Both the position numbers and the translations under genes were made by a program. A model generated the notes under the pieces. That model was not told the DNA's origin. It searched no databases and was given only the letters and a program-made list of their open reading frames with translations. From Ascarosepion bandense (lineage: Eukaryota > Mollusca > Cephalopoda > Sepiida > Sepiidae): a stretch of DNA of 64,000 bases. Shown here one piece after another: positions 13,165 to 24,129 of this stretch (position 1 is its first letter; the number at the start of each line of letters is the position of its first letter). Location of the stretch: positions 1,063,001-1,127,000 of the forward strand of contig JBBBDQ010000310.1 in assembly GCA_037127315.1 (NCBI GenBank). The letters run 5' to 3'.

Positions 13165-13265
13165 AACGCAGGCATAACTTATCTGAAGCTTTAATCAACT
13201 TAGAGTGGCGTGTCCTAAAGGGCTTTTTTAAATACAGAATACGTACAAGGGGAGATAATCCAAAC
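13165..13265 (-). mobile_element. Left copy of gypsy terminal block (LTR-like)
   Basis: This ~100-bp block, with ATAACTTATC, TTTTTTAAATACAGAATAC and GGGAGATAATC, recurs in the same orientation at 22030-22130. The pair brackets the gypsy coding remnants, as LTRs would. The full LTR limits are not resolved. Confidence 0.55.
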
Positions 13266-13509
13266 CACATTCTTTCCCTACTTATTGTTGAAGACAAAGT
13301 CATTTCACCAACTCAGTCTGCTATGAGTCCTTTGAGAACGTTATGCTGCTATACAGTTAACAGCCACTTCTGACTTTATAGTCTGAACTTGGTTTGTCTT
13401 GCATACCTGGCTTTAAAGTATAAATCTTCACCACATTCTCCAATTTGTAAACCACTGTGTCCGAATTTGAAATAGTGGTGTCCATTTCAGAGTGGACTCA
13501 TTTTAGTTA

Positions 13510-14140
13510 CTGATACCTTGCCAGAACTAAAGTCATGTTGGTCCATTTGTTCTGATAGTGGTTCCTTGTTTGATTTTTCTGTGGGGCTTACTTCTACAGG
13601 GGCCAAATCCTTCAAGGACACAGTATCTCATCTTCCATCTAAATGTTGGATGAATGCAGAATGGGAGTAATTTGACATTGTTTAGGAGTGGGTCATTTTT
13701 CAAATTTAGCATCTCAAAAAGACTGTACCAGGTTGCAACAACCATGAGGTTCCTCATAATGTTCTACATTGGAATGGTAGAAACCTTTTGTGTGAGGTTG
13801 GGTTTGTTGCAGTGCACAACAGGGTTCAAATAAAGTTCAGAGATTCTGGTGGGGAGGTTGTCCCAGTCAGTGATCAGGTACTTTCAATTTGCAGAAGCTA
13901 ACTAAATGATTTTCCAAATAATGCTGTTATATTTTCGCACTGTCCATTGCCTTGCAGGTTATATGGCATAGACTTACAGCCACAGTGGAGAAATTGCCTA
14001 AATTGTTCTGACATGAACAATGTTTCTCAGTCTGAATAGATAGATGCTGAGGCTCCAAAAAGGTTAAACAAGGAGTGCAGACATTACCAACTTTGTGGAT
14101 GTATCTGGGCAACGATACATGAGCAGGAATCATAAACACT
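13510..14140 (-). pseudogene. Gypsy integrase relic
   Basis: Minus-strand frames show the integrase core pattern (IYSD and a NGQCE-like block near 13930-14050), then the C-terminal region with DPLLNNVKLL and the SLKDLAP box near 13600-13690. Several frameshifts and stops split it. It follows the RT fragment at 14369-14860 with most of the RT thumb and RNase H missing. Confidence 0.65.
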
Positions 14141-14368
14141 CATCAAGCAGGTATCTGTTTCTAGTTTTCAATTCTAGGAGACCTTTGAAATCCACATTTG
14201 GCCTTTTGAAAGGTTGAATGACTTTTATAAGGACTCCTAGTGTTGGCCAATAAAATCATGACTTCTGTTCAGTGCAGATTAAAGATGTTATAATCTTCTT
14301 GATCTTCTCAACAGAATTTTTCTGTGCTTTTTATATTGTCAATATTTTTTTGAAAACTCAACACACCT

Positions 14369-14860
14369 TTAGTCACACCAAATGGAATCAATCGAAAATG
14401 ATACAAACAGCCATTCACGTTGAAGGTTGTATAGGGTCGATCCTTTGACTTTGATTTCTACTTGGTGGTACATGCTCCAGAGATCCAAAGTGCTATAAAT
14501 GCAATATTTGGCAATTCCACTCACCATCTTGCCAATGCAAGGCAGTGGGTATGCATCCAACTGGGTGAAACTATTAACCGTCTACGAGTAGTGTATTACT
14601 AATCACTTTTAGCAGTTCTCAGAAGAAATTATGATTAACTGTGCCCTCCATGAAGACTTGCTTGATTCAATAACAGCTCCTCAAGCATTCTTGTTATCTC
14701 AGTTTTAATAAATTGTCATCGTGTGAATACCATTTAGATTTTACTGCTATGGGTTTGTAGTCCAGCATTCTTCTTCTTTTATGTGCCATGTCTCTTCAAA
14801 ACATAGGTGATAATGGCCCTCCACACCTTCCTGTTCCTTGTAAATCTTAGTAAGTTTTTT
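14369..14860 (-). pseudogene. Gypsy reverse transcriptase relic
   Basis: The minus strand encodes LDAYPLPCI...STLDLWSMYHQVEIK followed by an IPFGVTKGV-like block after a frameshift, the Ty3/gypsy RT fingers and palm start. The catalytic YVDD region is absent: the sequence passes directly from the FGVTKG block to pre-integrase sequence. Confidence 0.7.
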
Positions 14861-14914
14861 CTTGTTATTTCTCCCAAACACTAGTCTGCCATCAATTTGC
14901 TCAAGCTCATCAAT

Positions 14915-15025
14915 TACTACTACTACTACTACTACTACTTTCCTCTGGTTGGTTGGTTGGTTGGTTGGTTGGTTGGTTGGTTGGGTTGGGTTTTATGGCA
15001 TATCAACCACTATGGGTCATTTAAT
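14915..15025 (-). repeat. (TAC)n and (GGTT)n with LINE 3'-end fragment
   Basis: (TAC)8 at 14915-14938 and (GGTT)9 near 14947-14984 are followed by TTTTATGGCATATCAACCAC, a second copy of the I-clade LINE 3' terminus also seen near 15285. On the minus strand the repeat follows the LINE end, as a simple-repeat tail would. Confidence 0.65.
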
Positions 15026-15711
15026 GCTAAATCCAGTTTACACATATATATTAAATATATGTAATTTGTAAACATAATTTAAGGATAACGTCCTTAATCC
15101 ACAGCTCGTTTACTCTTACTCAAGTAAATGGTTTCAAATGTTTCGATCTAACATGAGTTAGTTTATCTAATATAAATAATTCATTTGCATAGCCAATTGA
15201 TGTAATTATTTCTCACTACCAGATTTACTTGTAGTGATTAAAGACCCAATGTAGTACTATTCAACAGTAGGTTGATTGTTTGGGTTTTTATGACATATCA
15301 ACCTTGATCGGTTGAATATTCTGGGTTATGACGAGGCATTATATTTTTGGATATAACCCTGTCTTTTCCAAGAAAAAGAGAACATCACCCATGTCAATAT
15401 TCTCAAACATATTCCTCATATTATCTATTTTAAGATACCACTCTCTGGTTCTAGCTAGCACATAGCATTCAATTAGAATATGTTTAATCATGCAAGGTGT
15501 TTGACATGTCAAACACTATGGTGGCTGTTCCTGCGTGAGTATAAATGAATGAGTGAGTCTTGAGTGGCCAATACGCAATCAAGATATAATGACTTGTTCC
15601 TTTCTGAAAGCTGGTCTCCATTCTCCCAGAGCAGACTTTATTTGAAAGAGTTTGTTATTGTTGTTGCCATTTTGTCAGAAAGAGTTTATATATTTGGAGT
15701 TTCAAGTCAGT

Positions 15712-16227
15712 TTATGGAATACTGATATTTTCCGGCCTGAGATCTAAAGCCGATTTTGCTGCTGAATCAGCTCTTTCATTTCCACTCACTCCAATGTGGC
15801 TTGGTATCCAGCACATAATTATATCTTTATGATTAGACATAGAGTCTAGTCTACTCAGCAGTTTAACTATTAATGGGTTTTCTAATTGTTTGTTTTTCAC
15901 TGATGTTAACACAGAGATTGAATTTGAAAATATAATAAATTTGTTGTGTTTGTCACTGGAAATGATGTTGAGAGCAAAGTCAATGGCACAGGCTTCTGCA
16001 GTAAAAATGAAACTTTCCATAGGAAGGGCTTTTTGGTGCATGGTTTTATTAAGGACAGCAGCACATGCTGTTTTATTGCCATCCTGGGAACCATTCGTAA
16101 ATATATATTGGTGGTCAGGATGGTTTAAGAGGATAGTATAAATTTTTTCCAGAAGGTGCTGGGGTGTGTTTTTGCTTTCAGTAGTTTGTTTAATTGGAGG
16201 ATTACTTGAGGTTTTTTGATTATCCAA
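15712..16227 (-). pseudogene. LINE ORF2 C-terminus: RNase H domain
   Basis: A 171-codon open segment shows the RNase H1-like signatures of I-clade LINEs: IFTNGSQDGNKT (first catalytic Asp position reads Asn), FTAEACAIDFAL (Glu), SNSISVL in place of the usual SDS/SDA, and WIPSHIGVSGNERADSAAK at the end. Substitutions at acidic catalytic positions suggest loss of activity. It removes RNA from the RNA-DNA hybrid in live elements of this family. Confidence 0.8.
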
Positions 16228-17458
16228 GTTGGAACTTATGTGAGAATGCTTTTATGTATACTTTTAAGAGAAATTGCAGATTTGTGGAAAATAGGTTCCA
16301 TCCAAAGGCCAAATGGTTTGATTTAATTTTTTTTTTGTTGAAACTGTTGCTTATGTTTAGAATTGAAGGTGCAGTCATGAGCTGGGTTGAATGGGCATGA
16401 CTTCAATTTTGTGTAGTATTGGAGAGCCAATTTAATGCATCTGAGTTGTAGGAGAGCTTCATGGGCTTCATTATATAAACTTTCAGATGGAGAAGTTCTG
16501 AAGGCTCCTAAGACCTGTCTTAGGCCTTCATGGTGAATTGGGTCAAGCTTTTTAAGGTAAGATTTCCTGGCAGATCCATAAATAAATATACCATAATCTA
16601 ATTGAGAGCGGATTAGAGCTCTGTATAACTTTAGTAGCGCTTGACAGTCAGCTCCCCATTTTGTATGGGCAACAACATGGGTTTTACAGAGGCATCTAGT
16701 GAGTGCTATTGGACGGTAGTTGAATGGGTTTGTGTTGTCTTTCCCAGATTTAGGTATGGGGATGACAGTTGCTATTCTGGGAATGTCCCATGTGTCAAGA
16801 TATCATTAAATATTTTGAGAAGATAAGTCAGTGATTTATTTGGTAAATGTTTTAGAAATTCATAATGGATTTCATCGGGGCCAACTGCTGTATTATGTGA
16901 TGCTTTGATTGCTTCTTTCAGTTCTGCTGGTGTAAACGGAAGATTATATTTTTCAAAATTATTTGTCTTAAAGTTGAGTTTTTGTTTTTCAACAAGGCTC
17001 TTGTAAGTAATGAATTATAGGTTGGAGGTGTTGAGTGAGGAATTTCGTGAGAATGTCTTGGCTAGTATTTCTGCTGTCTTTCTTTGTAGTTGCTTCTGTA
17101 TGATCTTTTCTAAGACGTCTGATAGTAGTTGGTTGCAGTTTTCCAGAGACTTTCCTTATTATCCTCCAGATATTGTTTGTTTTACTATAGGAGCCAAGTT
17201 GGTTGACATATTTTTGCCAACTCTCCTTCTTGGCTTCCTTAATGATTTTTCGGGTTTTTACCCTGAGAAGTTTGAAAGTGTTGAGATTAATGGTGGTAGG
17301 TTGTTTATGAAAATTTTGTAAGGCAGCCTTACGAAGACAGATAGCTGTTTTGCATTCATCATTGAACCAGGGAGTGCTGTGTTTGTCTGAGGTTGAGGTT
17401 TTTCCAATAGATTCATTGGCTATGAAGATTAGGGTTTCGGTAAAATATTGTGTGTGGT

Positions 17459-18218
17459 CTATGATGTTAGAATCTGGGAAAAATTTTTGTTCTCAGAGGG
17501 TTTCAAAAACTTCCCATTAAATTTCCAAGTTAAGTTTCCAATGAGGTAATCTTTAAGAGGTTGTAGAATTTCAAGAAATATGGGAAAGTGGTCACTACTG
17601 CAAAGATCATCATGAACCTTCCACCCATAGTCCATATAGCTTACAGGATTGCATAAAGTGAGGTCAATGGCGAAATAAGAACTTGTGAACAGGTTGAGGT
17701 ATGTGTTGGATTTATTGTTTAGTAGGCAGAGGTTATTTGATTTGATGATTTTTTCTAGGTCTTTGCCCATTTTTATTGGTTTTCTGGCATCCCCTGACAG
17801 TGCTGTGGCTGTTTAAGTCACCCAGCAATAAATAAGGTATTTGCTGGAGTAATTTATTCATTTTAGAGTCACTGATGGGGTCATGTGGAGGAATGTAGAT
17901 AGAGCAGATGTGTATTGGTTTATGTAGAGTTGCTTTAATAACGATCGCTTGGAGGTCAGTATCTATCTGAATTTGGCTTTGAAGTATGTCTTTCCTAACT
18001 AGGATAGACACTCCTTCAGAGGATCTGTTTCCATCTTTGTTAAAATGGTTATAAGTATGGTATTGTTTGAATTTAATGGAGGTAGTTTCTTTTAGGAAGG
18101 TTTCTTGTAGGCAAACTATTTTGGAGTTGTGGCTGGTCAGAAGTTGTTGACATTCCTCATAATTGGCCCGGATTCCTCTGCAATTCCACTGTAGGATTGC
18201 ATTATTTTCTAATTTCAT
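17459..18218 (-). pseudogene. LINE ORF2 N-terminus: AP-like endonuclease
   Basis: Starts at ATG 18218 with ILQWNCRGIRANYEE, then VCLQETFLK, SIYIPPHDPI, LLLGDLNSHS and, after a frameshift near 17750, the SSDHFPI motif near 17600. These are the exonuclease-endonuclease-phosphatase motifs (N, QE, GDxN, SDH) that nick target DNA. The frame break makes it a pseudogene. Confidence 0.8.
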
Positions 18219-18716
18219 TGTTTAATGTGTAATTTGGTTGAATTGGAGTTACTGCCCTTTTTTTTTTATTTTTAATGCTCAGCTCATCAGTTTCCATCCT
18301 TTCTATAAAGCCAAACCTATTTTCCGTGTCAGTCTTTGAAGTTGATTGCTCTATAGGTTGGCTTGATAGATTTGAACACTTTAGACATTCCCGTGATGAA
18401 GTTGGGGTATGGTCTCTCTTGGATTGTGAGGGACGTTCTGCTTTGTCCTTGTTTAATTGGATGTTTTGTATATTATTTTTCCCCAGGTTGTTAATTTTGG
18501 AAGTTGGAAGACAGATTAGTGATCATTACAGGTTTTGTTTTTGGGAGAAGTGGTCTGTGTCTGATGATTTTTTGGTTATTTTTTTATCATCTTTTATTTT
18601 GTCATGAGTTTTATTAATCTGAGCTGGAACTTCCAATCAGAATATTTGTTGAGTACTATTGGCATGTTCCTTCTTTAGATCTGCCTGGAATTTTGTCCAC
18701 TTGCTTGGATCCAAAT

Positions 18717-19533
18717 TTATGAGTTTTTTTCAATTAAGGTTCTATATTTTTTATCTTCATTGTTAGTTTCAGCAGAGGCATAGCTCGTTTCACCCATATA
18801 GAACTCTACAATTTTTCTGGCCTCCAGGAAAGACACATTTCTCTTATGTTTTACCTCAAGGATTTCTTTTTCTTTCCTGTAGACGTCACAAGATATTTCA
18901 TATGCCGGATGATCTTGTTGGCAATTTGGGCATCTTAATGGTCTCAAGCATTCCTCCTCTTTATGATTTGGTTATTTTTCTCTGCATTTGGCACATGTCT
19001 GTCATCTTCTGCAAGCGTCTCTATGGTGTCCAAATTTCTGACATTTGAAGCACTTCAAGGGAGCTGGGACATACTGTTCAACTCTCTCCAGACAATAGCT
19101 TATTTTAACCACTTTAGGAGTTTGGGGCTGGTTAAAAGTCAAGATGAAGGTGTTAGTTTCGACTTTTTCACCACCCTTTCTTATAGACACTCTTCTTATA
19201 TTTGTTTCATCTTCTGTGGTTAAAGCCAACTCCCGATTTCTGATGACACCTTTGGGAATGTTTCTTGTGTGGATAGGTTTTACATTTGGAGTTATGAAAA
19301 CTTTTCATTTTTAGGAGGTTTTCTGCTTGTCTCCTGCTATCCACCTCAACAAGCAAGTTTCCATTTCTCAATTTTTTAACATTTTTTGGTGTTGCTCATG
19401 CAGAGATATATTTTAAAATTTAGTGAGACAATGACAAGGATTCAATGACAATTAATCTGGGGAAGTCTGCTGCTTCACACTCAAAGTCTGATTCAGATAA
19501 GTTTCTTTTAGTTTTTTTATTTAAAGACGCCAT
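18717..19533 (-). pseudogene. LINE ORF1 with zinc knuckles
   Basis: The start is taken at ATG 19533 (MASLNKKTKRNLSES), in good context after the 5' UTR. CFKCQKFGHHRDAC near 19010 and RCPNCQQDHPAYEISC near 18900 are CCHC zinc knuckles of an RNA-binding Gag-like protein. Stops and frameshifts divide it into at least three pieces. Confidence 0.7.
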
Positions 19534-20130
19534 GTCTGGGTTTTTATTTTTCACTGGCCCTGTGCTCAACCACCCAACACAGAGTTCAACTTGAGAAGGG
19601 AATGAACAAAGGGGGTAACCCATTCACCTTGGCTGAGACAGGGATACACAACCAGTACACTCATATTAAGAACGAAGTCTTGAGCCTCTGCAAAATTCTT
19701 GTTATAAAGACCTTCAATTTAACAGTGGTTTAAAAGTCTTTTGCTCTCAACACAGTTGACCCTCAGCCCCCGCCTTCTAGCACATATAAGATAAAGGGTT
19801 GGGAAATATTCCACTAAAGTAGATTTGATAATACAATCGGAAGAAAAAGAAATATATATGAGCTTGGGTATGTTGAGACCAGCCGATTGATTGGATTGGG
19901 CCTCTCCAACCGCCTGTCTAGCCCAGGTAAGGGCCAAAGTGGTGTGTTGTAGAAATATGATCTCTTTGCACTCGGGTCATGACCTTCGCAACCACCAGGA
20001 TCCCATCCCCAGACATCACGGGTCGCCAATCACGGCCTACAGGTGGCCCCATTGAGGGACTTTTACCCTCTGCAGAGGTGCAGTCAATATATTCTGAGGC
20101 ATTGCCAACAGGGCACTACTTTCCTCTGTC
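19534..20130 (-). promoter_or_regulatory. I-clade LINE 5' UTR
   Basis: A GC-richer leader upstream of ORF1. It is recognised as a unit because a diverged copy stands alone at 25640-26230 (shared blocks CCACCCA, TTGAGACAGG, GATTGATTG, GAGGTGCAGT). It probably contains the internal promoter, which is known for this LINE group but not shown here. Confidence 0.6.
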
Positions 20131-20162
20131 CCACTATCTGCTAAGTATCAAATTTTTCTCCA

Positions 20163-20840
20163 TTATGTGTCCCTGAAATTTCAACACTCTTTTCCTAATG
20201 ATTTTCCTTTGGGTTTCCATTTTTTCCAAAACCTTGTCATTTTTCACATGTTCAGCTCATGGTATCCTCAGTACCCTTCTGTAGAACCACTAGAACCACT
20301 TGAAGTCTCTATCTTTGAGGAGACATCCCAATACCCTTGTGGATCTCAGTGTTGCATTTTTTATTCTGTTAGTGTACTTCTCAGGTATTTAAATTTCTGC
20401 ACCTGCTCGATTTTAGTATCCCTAACCTGTAATTGGCATTTTGGGCTTCGTTTTTTGCTAATTACCATGCATTCAATTTTCTTGTATTTTATGTTTAGTC
20501 CTTTCTTCTTGCTTTCCTTCACTACATTCTGTAAGAGGTTCTGTAGTTTTCTTTCTGTATCTGTTATCAACACAGTGTTATCTGCATATACTACATTGTT
20601 AAGATTGTGACTGCCAATGATAAATCCTGGCAGGACTTCTAGTTCTCTCAGAATATCTTCACTGTATAAGTTGAATAAATTCGGTTAGAAGACACATTCT
20701 TGTCTTACACCCTTTTCTATTTTCTGTCCATATGCAGACAGTTTGCTGCCAGTATAGATTCTTGATTATTGTAATGTCTCCCCCAAATATGTCAAGGTTG
20801 CTGAGCATTTCTAATAAAGTAATGGCTACTGAATGTTGAT
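20163..20840 (-). pseudogene. RTE-like LINE reverse transcriptase fragment
   Basis: Minus-strand translation has NLYWQQ near 20750, LITDTERKLQNLLQNVV following a decayed ADDT box near 20590, and KKIECMVISKK and QKFKYL near 20400-20480, matching the RTE-type RT palm and thumb. Stops interrupt it. It abuts the 5' end of the I-clade LINE and is inside the gypsy element. Confidence 0.7.
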
Positions 20841-20929
20841 TGCTGCTAGTCCACAGATTTTTATGGTTGGATCAGGTCCTCCCCAAAAGGGATTATAACA
20901 CCAGCATGCCGACATAGGAAGTTGTGCCC

Positions 20930-21110
20930 AACAACAGAAATTCTTCATTACTGATAGTTTTGTCTAAATGTAAGAATTATTTTTTGGCTGAAGTTTGATC
21001 AGACAGTGCCCAATTACTTGAGTGCTTGTTAGCTTTCACCATATTTAAATCTATGTAGTTCACAGAACTGCCCATGTCAATAAGGGTGTCTATAAATTTT
21101 TAGTATGGTT
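20930..21110 (-). pseudogene. Gypsy aspartic protease relic
   Basis: The minus strand reads FIDTLIDMGSSVNYIDLNMV, the retropepsin active-site region in which the usual LIDTGSS is altered to LIDMGSS, then stops. It follows the zinc-knuckle region of gag as expected for gypsy gag-pol. Confidence 0.6.
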
Positions 21111-21189
21111 TTCAAAAGGCAGTCTGGAAAAACAGCAATTATGACAGAAGTGTTAGAGCAATGCTTTGTTAGAAGGGATGAAGATTAAC

Positions 21190-21924
21190 ATACCTTAGAA
21201 AAATGTCCAAGTTTCTCACATTTGCACAACCTGGCATTTATAGTGGGTGAAATGAGATTCCACTGAAGAAGCAATTTTTTTGCTCAAAAACAGAACCTTG
21301 GTTATGGAAAGACACTGAAGACAAAGATGAAGAGTTGGGAAAATTGTGAAACTCCTGAGATGCACCAACAGTAGATAAGAAGAAACAAATTGTCTCTGGA
21401 CAACTTCTAATTGTTTCACAAGCAGTTCTTAACATTATGGTTTTGTTTTCAAAGAGTCTCTGCCTCACTTGAGCATTTCAAAGACCGTTTATAAAAGTGT
21501 CTATGATATGTTCATTCTTGGCTTCTTTTACATTCATAACTGTAAAATCTTTTTTGCTTAATGTTCTTAATTCAGTTAGCGCTTGACTGGTTCACTATCT
21601 TACTGTTTTCAAGTGGCCAGTAGATGTTGAGCAAAAACCTCATTTTTATAGCTTATTTTCATAGCTTCCTCATAAGTAGGAGAGTCTGAAATTATTCTGT
21701 AGACAGAGAGGAACAGATAGTTCGTTATCAGCCTTGTTTTATCTGTGAGAGTGCTCTGCTTTAGGATTTTCTAAATTTGAGCTTGTTATAACAGGTTTGC
21801 CTACCCAGCTTTGAAGAATAAACATTAAACTTGTTGTAAGCCACTCTGCATCTAAATTTAAAATAATGGTGTCTGTTTCAGAGTTTCTAAAAGGTTTAAA
21901 AACACTAAAATTCAATATGTCCAT
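21190..21924 (-). pseudogene. Gypsy gag relic
   Basis: Starts at MDILNFSVFKPF (ATG 21924). Downstream frames contain the RQRLFENKTIMLRTACE block typical of gypsy capsid near 21420-21460, then a C-x-C-EKLGHF zinc-knuckle remnant near 21210. Several frameshifts split the capsid. The upstream LTR-like block lies at 22030-22130. Confidence 0.65.
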
Positions 21925-22029
21925 TGCTCAGCAGCTGTGGTATAGTCAGGATTGATGTCGAACATGTGGTTTCATGCGAAGTTTCATTTTATTTCTAAGT
22001 TGAATAAATTGTAGCAAGAAAACGAAAGG

Positions 22030-22130
22030 TATAACTTATCCAAAGCTTATTCAACTTAGAATGGAGTGTGTCTGACTGAACTTTTTTAAATACAGAATAC
22101 ATATAAAGGGAGATAATCTTTAATTTTATG
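22030..22130 (-). mobile_element. Right copy of gypsy terminal block (LTR-like)
   Basis: Matches 13165-13265 in the same orientation, about 100 bases upstream of gag on the minus strand. Its outer edge at about 22140 meets old LINE sequence. Confidence 0.55.
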
Positions 22131-22144
22131 ACTTTTTTGTTGGA

Positions 22145-22790
22145 AGAGGTTTATCTATTTTGGATTGAATGTGATATTATATGCAGGGCTAGAGAGGCAT
22201 GTCTTCAGTTTTATTAGTACTGTAGAGCTAGTTATCTAAGTTCATTTATTTCTATAAATAAACTTTCTACAGTTGTTCTAAATTCTCTAAGCACCAATCT
22301 CAAACCATTCACGAAAGGTTGGGTTAAGTAAATACTTAAGAGATATTATTGACTTGCTGATTGGTATTTCCATAGTCCATCTTGGATTGAATTAATGTTC
22401 TGCATAATTTGAACAGTATTTGCTGGTCTGCTTCCCAAATTTTGTGGGCCACTACTCTTAAGAGTTGTAATGTTTTATTGCATTATGTTCTCAGATATTT
22501 TAGGTTTGGTATGAACATTGGTTTCTTGTTGAGAATTATTCCCAAAAACTTGTACTGGTCTACCATTGGGATTCCTGTCCCTTCGAGTTGCAACCTTAGA
22601 ATATTATGCAGTTTCTTTTGATTACAAAAATGCATACATTTTGTTTTAGATTACAAAATCTAAAATTATCATTTATTGCTCATCTGATGATCTGATTTTT
22701 TTTAAGTGTTGCTTTACATAGTCTAATTGCTCCTTTTCATTTATCATTGAACCAAATTAAATTGTTGCATGTGTTATTGTAACACATCCA
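22145..22790 (-). mobile_element. Old I-clade LINE, RT part
   Basis: Bases 22180-22450 align with 16390-16680 of the younger LINE (minus-strand NKTLQLLRVVAHKIWEADQQ), and 22690-22770 with about 17320-17390. Missing sequence between these shows an internal deletion. The 3' remainder is at 11995-13117. Confidence 0.65.
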
Positions 22791-22983
22791 GCAATTTGTG
22801 TAAAGTATAGAATTTTTTTTCCTATTTATTTTTTAGCACAATTTAATTATTTGAAAATCAGAGCTGTAGCTGTTTATTCAGGTAATTAAAATAGTTGTAC
22901 TATTTTTTTAAAAGGCACAAGTCTCAAACTATTTTGGTCATGTAGAATAAGCCTGTTTACTTATATATATATATATTTATAAA
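22791..22983. other. Unassigned spacer with (TA)n
   Basis: AT-rich sequence between the LINE and the Penelope-like locus; a (TA)n run lies at 22962-22975. Nothing else is recognisable. Confidence 0.5.
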
Positions 22984-23054
22984 GATATTTATAAAGATTC
23001 AAAATACCTAAGTCCCTATTTTACCCTAACCTATATGTATTTAATTTTAAAATC
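22984..23054 (-). repeat. Left arm of Penelope-flanking inverted repeat
   Basis: Reverse complement of 23586-23657 with only a few mismatches over about 71 bases. On the minus strand it directly follows the GIY-YIG fragment, so it is read as the element's 3' tail. Confidence 0.85.
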
Positions 23055-23585
23055 TAGTATTTTTCTTTTTTTCTGTGTGAGTATGTGGAACTAAAAATCG
23101 GAATCTATCAGTAAACATTTGCAGTTTTCTAATGTGTGTCCTGGTTGATTGAAGTGTTCAGCTATGGGGGAATAAGCGTATGCTTAGTTTATGATTATTA
23201 AAACGAAATCTAAAACTGTTTCCAGATTCACCAATATATCCACTATTTGGACATATTGGGCAGAAGAGAAAATATATTTTGGCTGTCACAGGTGAGGCGT
23301 GGTGGGTGTAATTTGATGTTGGTGTTAGATATCAAAAATACTGTATCGTTTACTGAATGTTTGCAAACTAAGCAATGAGGTTTATTGCATTTGTAATTCC
23401 CTGATAGGTTTCTATTTTTTAGATATTTCGTAGCTGATAGGTTGGGTGTTTGTTTCATTGCATTTATGGGTGGTTTATCAAAAATGTTTTTGAGTTTTTG
23501 TTTGATTGGAGGTTCTTGTAATCATTTTTTAAATTTTGGATGAGTGTATGGGAATATTGATTGTGGTTAAAAACCATGGGAATTT
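23055..23585 (-). pseudogene. Penelope-like element, GIY-YIG endonuclease fragment
   Basis: Minus-strand frames show CNKPHCLVCKH, the Cys-rich linker, LTCDSQNIF, then CPxCxxSGYIGESGN-like sequence near 23220-23250, the C-terminal GIY-YIG endonuclease of Penelope-like retroelements. Upstream RT sequence is nearly absent and stops occur. The fragment is bracketed by inverted repeats, an arrangement known for these elements' pseudo-LTRs. Confidence 0.75.
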
Positions 23586-23657
23586 GATTTTAAAATTAAA
23601 TACATATAGGCTAGGGTTAAATAAGGACTTAGGTATTTTGAATCTTTATAAATATTT
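23586..23657 (+). repeat. Right arm of Penelope-flanking inverted repeat
   Basis: Plus-strand copy of the 3' tail block (starts GATTTTAAAATTAAATACAT). It continues to about 23880 and includes the hammerhead-like motif, so this side is probably the longer copy of the pseudo-LTR. Confidence 0.85.
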
Positions 23658-23818
23658 CAATAGTTAAACATTTTTTAGATACACTTAAAAAACTTTCTTT
23701 AAAACAACATTTAAAAGTATTATTAGTTACGTTTAAAAATATTCAAACTCTATTGCTTTCTACATCATGTGACATACACATCTCGCGACAGACACTTCTA
23801 GTTTAAAATCATTTGTTT

Positions 23819-23873
23819 CTGATGAAAGGCCGAGGCTAGTCTGAAATATCAAATATATATATATATAGATATA
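23819..23873 (+). ncRNA. Candidate hammerhead ribozyme
   Basis: CTGATGA at 23819-23825 and GAAA at 23843-23846 match the conserved hammerhead core. TATC (23847-23850) can pair with GATA (23868-23871) across an AT loop as stem III, followed by T-A as a possible NUH cleavage site at 23873. Stem II (GGCC/GGCT) closes poorly and stem I is weak. Hammerheads are known in Penelope-like pseudo-LTRs, which supports the call. Confidence 0.35.
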
Positions 23874-24129
23874 TAATAATAGAAATAAATAAATACTGTC
23901 AAAAAAAACATTTTTAACTTACAACATTTTAGTAACTTTTCCTATACATATTAAGACAGTAAATGTGGATTATCATTATGCTATATATATATATATGCTT
24001 TCTTGGCTGATATTAAAAAGGCTTTCCTTATGATGAAATTAAAAAATGAAAATGATAGAAATAAGTTTCGTTTTTTCTTCAAGGAAGGTGAAAATTTAGT
24101 TTGCTATATATAAACAACTTTAATTTTTG

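Larger units (their letters stand above)
15268..20130 (-). mobile_element. Near full-length I-clade LINE, dead
   Basis: Reading along the minus strand: 5' UTR (about 20130-19534), ORF1 with CCHC zinc knuckles (19533-18717), then ORF2 with AP-like endonuclease (18218-17459), reverse transcriptase remnants (about 17400-16330) and RNase H (16227-15712), then a 3' UTR. An RNase H domain with this ORF1 type is typical of the I group of non-LTR elements. The central RT is deleted: near 16670 the sequence jumps from the early RT motif region to the thumb, so the YADD catalytic box is gone. It lies inside a gypsy element. Confidence 0.85.

Noticed and set aside
20167..20610. 147-codon plus-strand ORF
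   Set aside because: Shadow of the minus-strand RTE reverse transcriptase fragment.
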